Below, one piece after another: positions 56,613 through 64,000 of a stretch of DNA of 64,000 nucleotides. A program made the translations under genes and the position numbers. How positions within the stretch are numbered: the first letter of the stretch is position 1; every line of letters starts with the position of its first letter. The notes beneath the pieces are model-generated. The model had not been told where the DNA came from and made no database searches. It saw only the letters and a program-made list of their open reading frames with translations. Origin of the DNA: Ligustrum vulgare (taxonomy: Eukaryota; Streptophyta; Magnoliopsida; Lamiales; Oleaceae); the NCBI GenBank assembly GCA_963555705.1, contig OY743174.1, positions 23,903,108 to 23,967,107 on the forward strand. The letters run 5' to 3'.

Positions 56613-58007
56613 TTGAAAAGCACCAGTCAATTCTTCATTTTTGTCGTCTATTTTGCAATTTTTCGGGGGTGTTTAAAATTGTTCTTGTATTTTTATACTC
56701 AACCATTGATTCTAAAGACAAGTTTCGTTCATTATAACTACAATTATGCCTCCAAAAGCTATCACTTCACAAAAGGGAAGGAAAGGGATGGCCCCTCTAA
56801 GAGGCGAAGAGGAGCTTCGACCATAGATCCAAAAGTAGATCAGGGAAAAGTGGGTAATGTTCAGAGATTTCTTGGAAGCGAGGAATTGCAGAGGTATGAA
56901 GTATTGCTTAGAGGAAAAAAGATATGGAGCGAAAGGGAAGTAATAGTAGCAGATTTCCCCGATACTGAGTTAGCTCATTTGATAGAGCGAGCAGGTTGGC
57001 GGGAACGCCTCACAAGCCTTATCCTTTGCTGGTCAAAGAATTCCTGGCCAACTTCAATCATGCTATAGAAAAAAGAAGGTGCACCTCACAGGTACAATAC
57101 TTGGGTTAGGGGTAACTGGATCCGATTTTCACCGAATATCATTGAAAGGGTATTGGAGTTGACGAGAGAGGGAATTGAGCAAGTCTCAACTGACATAGAC
57201 ACCGATCTGATTACCAGCTTCCTTTATGGTTGAGTAAATGTTGAATTGGAAAAGCCGGGCCGCTTCGAGCATGGTGAACTAACTGAAAGCATTCAGATTT
57301 TACATATTTTCATGTGCCATAACATAGACCCTACCTCGCATAGGATTGAATTCAATGAAGATAGGGAAAGACTGATTCACCATTTGGCCAGGGGGCGCAA
57401 GTTGGATTTGAGACGACATATTTTTGATTTCATCATCACATTTGCCTCCTTGTTGGACACGGGCCGCCAGATTATGTTTCCATGTTTGATCAGCGCTATC
57501 AACGTGGCAGAGGGTGTGGAGCTGTTGCCCCATGAAGAGCATGCACCACTTGGAGCTATTATCAGTAGAAGGAAAAGAGAGAGCATGAGCCCTAGGGTGC
57601 CTCGAGGACCACCAGCTCCTCCGTTGGCCCCAGCAGACCCAATTGCTCCAGTAGACCCCACAACGCCAGCAGAACCAGCGGGACCAGCAGCACCTGTGCA
57701 TATCCCAGCACCTCCAGGTGATGAGAGACTCTTGAGGCAGATGCTATTAGAGTTGACTGACATGGCACATACATTAAGGATGAGGAAGGAGGCTGAAGCA
57801 GCTTAGCATAGATAGATGGAAAATATGGGACAACAAATCTATCGTCTCGTACAGGCTGACATAGCTGGAGAGCAGCGCATTATGCGCCATACGATGACTA
57901 AGCTTAGCGGTCAGCTAACACGGGTATCAGCCAGAATTTTTTCCATAGAGAGCAGATTGGAGAGGATAGAGCGTCGGTTGGATCAGGACCTAGCAGGACC
58001 GTCTTAG
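56613..58007 (+). pseudogene. Third ORF of the Athila element (putative plant transposon protein domain), broken
   Basis: An extra ORF between integrase and the 3' LTR. The likely start is ATG at 56746 (MPPKAITSQKGRKG); a frameshift at about 56790 leads into the frame 56613-57068 (QRFLGSEELQRYEVLLRGKK, then a ELAHLIERAGWRERL block). Another shift and a TGA near 57232 lead to 57246-57806 (LTESIQILHIFMCHNIDP, then FDFIITFASLLDTGRQIMFP). This matches the putative plant transposon protein domain (PF20167 type) that I recall in many plant Ty3/gypsy elements. A proline/alanine-rich stretch (57600-57715) follows, and then a C-terminal coiled-coil-like piece (57816-58007). Function of the family is unknown. 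Confidence 0.75.
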
Positions 58008-58719
58008 ACACAGCAGCCAGATTTACCCCCGGGAAGTTCTTGATCTTTTTCTTTTTTACTTTGCTTTTTAGTTTTGATTTTTCTTTGTTTTATCAATACA
58101 TTGAGGGCAATGTAATTTTCCAAGTTTGGGGGTAGTTTTTGGTATTGACTCTAGTATGTTTTTTCCTTAGTTTCTTCTATTGGCCTGTATTAACTTCTAC
58201 TATGTAACTCTTCAACTCTTTTTGATTAATGCAACAACTTGGCTCGATATTTTTGTCTCTTGCTTTCAAAAAAAAAAAAAATAAAATTCTGCCTATGATG
58301 TAGTTCGGGTAAGACTTTCTTTTTGGGGATAAACTTTGGACATCATGCTTATTTATGCTATTTTTGAGTATTACTTCTTCATGTTTGACTTGTCTATATT
58401 TGAGCACATAGCCATGATTAAATAATTACTCATGGAAATATTTATTAAATATATGTGGGGTAACTTTAATTTTTTCGACCTATGTTTGACTGTATGATTC
58501 CCGAACTTAGATCTAGACATCCTAACCGTTAAAACTTAGACCTAAACTTGCTCAAGAGCAGTTTGGGGGTTGGGAGAAGTGGTGAAGGTAGGCTTGAACT
58601 TTTAATGGTCTGTGGTTCATGAAATGTGTCATTTGTTGAAAAGGTCTTGGTCAACGGGTATAAACCATTTCCAACATAAAAATAGAAAAATGCTGAAGGT
58701 CTTATTCTGCTCTTCAAAT

Positions 58720-59030
58720 GCCTTTTTGACTCGAGTAATTAAGTCCGAGGGGTCTTTCAAACCTAATGCCCTAAAATCGTCTGGCTTGGAAGTCATAGTT
58801 ATTGACATAAAGCTCACTACCGGGGTCAATTAGAAAGCAAGTACGGAGAGTGGACTTACACATAAGACAATAAAACATCTTTAACTTTTCTGTTTATGCC
58901 TTTATGACTCGAGTAATTAATTCCTAGGGATCCTTCAAGCCTGGTACCCTAAATCCATCTGGCTTGAGAGTTACCGACCTAAAGCTCGCCACAGGGGTCA
59001 TATAGAAAGCACATATGAAAAATTCTGCAC
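58720..59030 (+). repeat. Two-copy direct repeat in the 3' untranslated region
   Basis: A unit of about 110-130 bp starting TTTTGACTCGAGTAATTAA at 58724 recurs at about 58903 (TTATGACTCGAGTAATTAA). Shared words are TCTGGCTTG, AAAGCTC, GGGGTCA and TAGAAAGCA. The same pair occurs in reverse in the right-hand element (63700-64000), so it is a conserved part of the family. Confidence 0.8.
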
Positions 59031-59260
59031 AAAGATGGTAAAAGACATGGATATAAAAGAAAAAGTCGTCCATTTAAATATATATATAATATAACATGGT
59101 ATAAGCTTGTTGGTTGAGACCTTGATACAAAAGGCATGGATTAGGGAACCGCTTACCATTGATTGTTTTTGTAGACTTAGCTGATTCTGACCGCTTGGCT
59201 TCGAAAAATGCAAATGATTTATGTTTAGAAACCACAAGAACAGGAAGAACAATGATTCTA

Positions 59261-59273
59261 GTTTGGGGGTATT
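59261..59273 (+). promoter_or_regulatory. Polypurine-tract region before the 3' LTR
   Basis: GTTTGGGGGTAT directly precedes TGATAAG of the 3' LTR. G-rich PPTs of this form are typical of Athila elements; it would prime plus-strand synthesis. Confidence 0.75.
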
Positions 59274-60697
59274 TGATAAGTGTATTTTATACACTTAGGG
59301 ATATGTTAAAACTAGGATATTTCATTGTGATTTTAGAATAAATTCTACTTAAGTTGTGTTTATTTGTTGTTATTTCAGATTTTATCCAAAAAGAGAGAAA
59401 ATGAAGCAATTGCGGGAAATATAGGTCAAGTTAAATACAATTGAAGAGAGTCAGAAGTTTTGGGGTCAAATTGATCAAATCAGAAGTTGAGGACGCACCG
59501 CGCAAATAAAACTCAGGGATTAACTTGAAAGGCAAAAAAAAGATGGGAATTCGCAAAAAAAGGTCAGACCACGCGATCGCCGCCTTAACCTAGGCGCGAT
59601 TGCCACTTGTACGCAAATTTCAACAGAAGTGAAAATAGTCATACAACGCGATTGCTGGAATCCAACCCATGCATTCGCGTGGGTTCCCGACTAGGCCAAA
59701 CTTGGGCCATTTTGCGCGATTTTGACAGAATTTTGGGTTGTGTTTACCCTAAATTATATATACAGCATGAGAGGCAACAAGAGGGGGACTTTTGTTGAGC
59801 CTCCTAACACAGTTTCTTAGCGATTTTACATCAATCAATTGGGAGATTCAAGCCATGCAAAAGGAGTGGAGATTAGAAGATTAACACGAAAATTGATACA
59901 TGGTGCAAGATTTCTTTTCTTGCTGTTAATTTTATAAATCCCATCATGAGATATTATTATTTTTATTATTTTTGTTCTTCATTCTAATTTTAATGTTGGG
60001 ATGAACGATGTAGCCTAATTGATTATTTTAATTCCATATTCTTTATTTTAAAGATTCATTGCATGTGTTGATTTATTATTGTGTTTAATGCTTGAATTGC
60101 TTGATCACCAATTCATGATTCAACGTGTTATTTCCATAATCCGAGAGGTGAGTTAATAACATAGATCTAGGTAATAAATCCGGTAATTGAACGAGAGACA
60201 GAGATATACTCTTGTCATTATTGCAGTCGTGTGTGAATTCTAGTGTTTGTTGCATCTAGATAAGGAATATTCGGACCATCTATAGAGATACACGGTTGAC
60301 TTATTTAGGTAGGATTAATTTAAACTCGAGAGAGGAATTTCAATTTAAATTAGTGAATTCGACTGAACACATATTTAGAAAATAAAACATCAAATTGGAG
60401 TTAATTTAATTGGTTAGGTGAAATCGTGAATCCCAACTATCTTACAATCATATTAAAAAAAAAAGCAATTTTGACATCTCATTTCTGCAAATTATTAATT
60501 ACTTAGTTTAATTCTTCAATTTTAGTTTAAACAACAAATCATATTCATTTGTTCAAATAGGGATAAGAATTTACATATTTTGGTACTTAGTAAACAGTCT
60601 CTGAGGGACGACAATCCGAACTTCTAGGTCCACCTTACTATTCTTCACGGCACGTATACTTGCAAGGATATCTTGCATAGCGAGATATCAGTGAACA
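59274..60697 (+). repeat. 3' LTR of the Athila-type element
   Basis: 1424 bp, TG...CA. It is longer than the 5' LTR mainly because it keeps the segment around 59365-59415. Confidence 0.93.
59573..59678. promoter_or_regulatory. GCGATCGC palindrome array in 3' LTR U3
   Basis: Four sites: 59573-59580 (GCGATCGC), 59596-59603 (GCGATTGC), 59648-59655 (GCGATTGC), 59671-59678 (GCATTCGC). Spacing is 23 bp within pairs and 75 bp between pairs. The sites lost here differ from those lost in the 5' LTR, so each site is GCGATCGC in at least one of the two LTRs or one transition away from it in both. Confidence 0.8.
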
Positions 60698-61850
60698 TTA
60701 ATACTAACGAAAAATGGGAAATGTGCATAGATATTGTGTTTTGGAGTTGGTTTCGTCGTTGGGGTGAAATAAGTTCATTTTGATCTCTCCCAGTTTGTGT
60801 TGGTATCATACTTCTCTCTAATATGCTTCTGAGTTTGCAGGAGGGATGTAAACTATGTTGCTTCTTCCATTTACAAATTTAGAAGAGGATGAAAACCCAA
60901 AGAATACAGGTGATTACGGGGTTGTTGACTTCTCTTATGGAAAACTGATAAATTTGCTAGTGCTGACTAAAGGAATGTTGATGCTGGGGTTGGAATCCTT
61001 TAAATTGTGCCATTCCTTCCATGTACCTAAAAGCCTATCTCAAAGCTTGCCTCCAGTAGAGAAGCTACATCAGATAATTTCCAGGCCTGCAATGTTTGTC
61101 ATAGGCATGGTGGACAGTCAGAGATTGTTCTGCGGGTGAAACAAGGACAATTCGGGTTCTTGAGGCCTGACCATCATCTTCATGGCTACTTCAAATATCT
61201 TATTGACCACCTAGAACTTTTCATTTTGACATTGATAGAGATTCTCTAAATAAGGGGAGAAAATCCGACGATGAGCACAATCTGGTCAACATAGGATGAG
61301 CATTGTCCTTGCTTGGATGTTTATATGAGTCTGGGGAGAAAGAGGATGATGATGATAGTATTTAAAATGGGAAAAAAGTTTCTAGTGAACCTAACAATGC
61401 CTTCGATAAATCCATTTCTCTGGTTCATCTTCTATTGTTGCAAAGAAGTCAAAGGGTTATGCCTTAGGAGTGACCACTAATGTCGAACCTTAACATCCGT
61501 CCGCTTTATAATTATGAAATATGGAAAGCAGTTTTAGACAACTGTTCTGGAGCAAGAATAAAATCAGGAGAGATTTCTTTTCCTTCTACCAAAAAATAAA
61601 GTATCATGCTTATATATAAGTCCTCCAAAAACCTCAAGAATCGAAAGTAAACGGCAACTAAGGGATTCCATCATGGAAAAGATGACTTAGTAGGACGATG
61701 GATGGACAAGAAAGCTTTTGTACTGAAGGGAGGTGATTCTTCATCCTTAGGATGTGATGTTCCATTTTAATTTGACAGAAAAGAGATTAGGTAAATCAAA
61801 GAAGGAATCACAAGAGACAAAATACAAAGGTATGCAGCAAGAATTGGAGT
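60698..61850 (+). pseudogene. SURP-domain (SWAP-type) splicing factor pseudogene, fragment
   Basis: After an intron-like stretch with a good acceptor (TCTGAGTTTGCAG, to 60840) comes an exon. In frame 1 it reads VEKLHQIISRPAMFV near 61051-61095. In another frame it reads HGGQSEIVLRVKQG, then FGFLRPDHHLHGYFKYLIDH (about 61105-61215), then ALSLLGCLYESGEKEDDDD near 61295-61350. This is the SURP module and following acidic stretch of plant suppressor-of-white-apricot-like splicing factors. Frameshifts and stops break it. The retained intron border means it is a genomic, not processed, copy. It is bracketed by retroelements (Athila LTR end at 60697, reversed LTR at 61862), so the rest of the gene may have been displaced or lost. 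Confidence 0.7.
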
Positions 61851-61861
61851 GACGGTAGATT

Positions 61862-63078
61862 GAGATTTCACAATTGCTGACTGTTTTTAACTATAGTTGA
61901 ATGTAGTTGGGATTCACGGGTTCACCTAGCCAATTAAATCAATTCCTATTCCAGATTTTATTTTCTAAATATGTGTTCAATCGAATTCACTAAATTAAAT
62001 TGAGATTCCTCTCTCGAGTTTAAATTAATTCTACCAAAATAAGTCAACCTTGTATCTCTACAGTGGGTCTGAATATTCCTTATCTAAATGCATTACATGC
62101 AAGAATCCACACGTGATCGCACTAATCACAAGAGTATATCTCTATCTCTCGTTCAATTAACGGATTTATTACCTAGATCTATGTTATTAACTCACCTCTC
62201 GGATTACGGAAATAACACATAAAATCATGAATAAATGGCCAGTTCATTCACGCATTAAACGCAATAATAAATCAACGCATGCATTGCGGCGTTAAAACAA
62301 GGAATATGGAATTAAAGTAATTGACTAGGCTACATCGTGATTCCCAATGTTAAGATTAGTTACACATAATGAACGAATAATAAAAACAATCTAAATCACA
62401 ATTACACGTGTTGGAATTTATGAAATCAACAATAAGAAAAGAAGTCTTGCACCAAGAATCGAGTTCCCGCGTTAAGCTCCTAAATTCCCCCGCTTTTCCT
62501 TGTTTGAATCTCTTATGAATTTGATGTACTTGCCAAGAATTCTCTAATATTGAGCTCTGCAAAAGTGCTCCTCTGGTTGCCTCTCGCGCGCTCCCCCTAC
62601 TTAGGTTAAATTCCCGAGTATATTATGTTAAAATCGAGCACAAAAGCCCAATACAGGCCCAGCGGAAGCCTACGCGATCGCGTGGTAGGGGTTCCAACGA
62701 TCGCGTGGCTGACCTATTTTTCGCTCTGCATAAAATTTAACGCCATGTCGCGATGACTGCATTGGAACATTCGCGATTGCTACATAGAATTTTTGACGCG
62801 ATTCTCCATCTTTTCCTTGACTTTCAAGTTAGTCCTCTAGTTTTATTTGCAACGTGTATCCCTAACTTTTGATTTGATCAATTTGACCCCAGAACTCCTG
62901 TTTCTCTTCAATTTTCCTACTTTTGACCTTTATTTCCCGCAATTGCTTCCTTGTTCCTCTTTTTGACTAAAATCTGAAATAACAACAATTAAACGCAATT
63001 TAGGTAGAATAAATTCATAAAACAGCATGATAAATTCTTGTTTTGGCATATCCCCAAGTGTATAAAATAAACTTATCA
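61862..63078 (-). repeat. 3' LTR of a related Athila-type element, - strand, U5 truncated
   Basis: On the - strand it starts TGATAAGTTTATTTTATACA at 63078 and follows the 59274-60697 LTR through to about 61862 (AGTTGGGATTCACG region). The final part of U5, about 200 bp by comparison, is missing, so the left edge is a truncation and there is no matching target duplication. It is clearly more diverged from the Athila LTRs than they are from each other. Confidence 0.85.
62674..62780. promoter_or_regulatory. GCGATCGC palindrome array in the reversed LTR
   Basis: Sites at 62674-62681 (GCGATCGC), 62697-62704 (ACGATCGC), 62750-62757 (GCGATGAC) and 62773-62780 (GCGATTGC). Pair spacing is 23 and 23 bp, pair to pair 76 bp. 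Confidence 0.78.
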
Positions 63079-64000
63079 AATACCCCAAAGTAGAATTATT
63101 GTTCGTCCTCAAACAATGGGTAATAAACTACAAAATCCAAAAGACATGAGATAAAATATTTTTGTTGTGCCAACATGCTTACCATATGCCTCCATAGTCC
63201 AATCAATTTATGCTTTAAGCAAACGTCATGAACAACAATGTAAAATAATTTCTAGTTATACCATGCCAGAGTTTCATGTGTGTGTGTGAATAGCCAATGT
63301 CAAACGCATACTCATGCAAAAGATATACTCAACACTGTGTGGCTCATTATGCATAATTCAGCCCAAATCCCATGTGGTCAATCTATGAATTCTAATGAAA
63401 TTCCTTTCAGCGGTCATGGATGATCACCACTTTCTGCTTTTCTCTCACATATCCCGGGTTTCTATCTATGTGGGTTCTAAAAATATTCTTTGCTTTTTCC
63501 ACACAAGGTAGTCAGAATCAGAAATATGCGTGCATAACAAACAAAAAAAAAGCAGACCCCAATTCTACAACCTCAACCACCACAGCTTAGTCAACAAAGC
63601 TTATACCATGCAATAATTTTTCTTTTTATTTTATTTTATTGGACGACTTTTTCTTTTAATGTCCCTGTCTTTTACCATCTTTGTGCAGAACTTTTCATAC
63701 TGGCTTTCTATATGACCCCTGTAGCGGGCTTTCAGATCGGCAACTTCCAAACCAGTTGGCTTTAGGGTACCAGGTTCAAAGAACCCCTTAGACGTACTTG
63801 CCCGAGTCATAAAAGCTTAAACAGAAAAGTTAAAAGATGTTATAATGTCTTATGTGTAAGTCCACTCTCCGTACTTGCTTTCTAATTGACCTCTGTAGCG
63901 AGCTTTAGGTCGATGACTCCCAAGCCAGTTGGCTTTAGGGCACCAGGTTTTAAAGACCCCTCGGACTTAGTTACTCGAGTCAAAAAAGGCATTTAAAGAG
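63079..64000 (-). mobile_element. 3' internal region of the related Athila-type element, running off the right edge
   Basis: Next to the LTR is TACCCCAAAGTAGAATTATT, the reverse complement of a PPT region. 63700-64000 is the reverse complement of the two-copy 3' repeat at 58720-59030 (GAGTCATAAAAGC, GCCAGTTGGCTTTAGGG, GACCCCTCGGACTTAGTTAC). The coding part lies beyond the window. Confidence 0.85.

Larger units (their letters stand above)
48424..60697 (+). mobile_element. Complete Athila-type Ty3/gypsy retrotransposon (12,274 bp)
   Basis: Two LTRs (48424-49802 and 59274-60697), both TGATAAGTGTA...GTGAACA, are flanked by a perfect 5-bp duplication TTAAT (48419-48423, 60698-60702). The PBS matches tRNA-Asp (49809-49826). 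Gag, protease, RT, RNase H, integrase and a third ORF follow in order, then a PPT-like GTTTGGGGGTAT before the 3' LTR. In a stretch of about 255 bp compared by eye (49081 onwards versus 59980 onwards) the LTRs differ at about ten places, all transitions. The 5' LTR also lacks about 50 bp present in the 3' LTR near 59365-59415. All ORFs are broken by stops or frameshifts, so the copy is inactive. Confidence 0.95.

Noticed and set aside
57300..57774. Long frames on the - strand under the third Athila ORF
   Set aside because: They are antisense shadows of the proline/alanine-rich coding strand; the + strand frame carries the family motifs.

Overview
This window is nuclear DNA of a flowering plant, most likely a eudicot. 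It holds one clearly intact host gene, a 20-exon mitochondrial citrate synthase (5' UTR exon near 25.1 kb, CDS 25936-35018, + strand). The rest is mostly layered, decayed transposable elements in AT-rich DNA: Ty3/gypsy and Copia retrotransposons, an endogenous pararetrovirus, a SINE, hAT, CACTA, Mutator-like, Tourist and Stowaway elements, and a possible Helitron. No tRNA or rRNA gene and no bacterial signature was seen. The species cannot be named from what is here.

Layout. 1-3831: Ty3/gypsy element on the - strand (RT, protease, gag, PBS, LTR), running off the left edge. 3832-5480: an LTR-sharing pol tail of the same family fused to a Copia gag and Copia LTR. 6.1-10.3 kb: relic of an endogenous Caulimoviridae genome (- strand) in the order CP zinc knuckle, movement protein, protease, RT, RNase H. 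10.36-13.9 kb: a giant inverted repeat of an RPA-like gene fragment. 13.9-16.2 kb: MITEs, dispersed repeats and the N-terminus of a hAT transposase. 16.2-23.0 kb: nested pieces of a long-LTR chromovirus, with a Tourist MITE, a tRNA-type SINE and an inverted-duplicate SINE hairpin. 25.0-35.3 kb: citrate synthase, with a MITE in one intron. 35.5-40.4 kb: possible Helitron with nested MITEs. 40.4-42.1 kb: LTR-like remnant. 42.1-43.2 kb: CACTA remnant. 44.4-47.9 kb: Copia LTR and leader split by a Mutator-like foldback element. 48424-60697: a complete 12.3-kb Athila-type Ty3/gypsy element with a perfect 5-bp target duplication (TTAAT). 60.7-61.85 kb: pseudogene of a SURP-domain (SWAP-type) splicing factor. 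61.86-64.0 kb: 3' LTR and 3' internal region of a related element on the - strand, running off the right edge.

The signal that ordinary annotation does not explain is a shared cis-architecture. Two unrelated Ty3/gypsy families carry, just upstream of a TATA-like box in U3, pairs of 8-bp CpG palindromes. The spacing within a pair is 21-23 bp (about two DNA turns) and the pairs repeat at roughly 75 bp. One family uses ACGGCCGT (eight perfect copies, 3585-3813). The Athila family uses GCGATCGC (four sites in each of three LTRs). The Athila element carries a further four-site array inside the element, upstream of its extra ORF (55766-55871). The RPA foldback (a potential long-hairpin siRNA source) and the hairpin SINE are the next most interesting structures.
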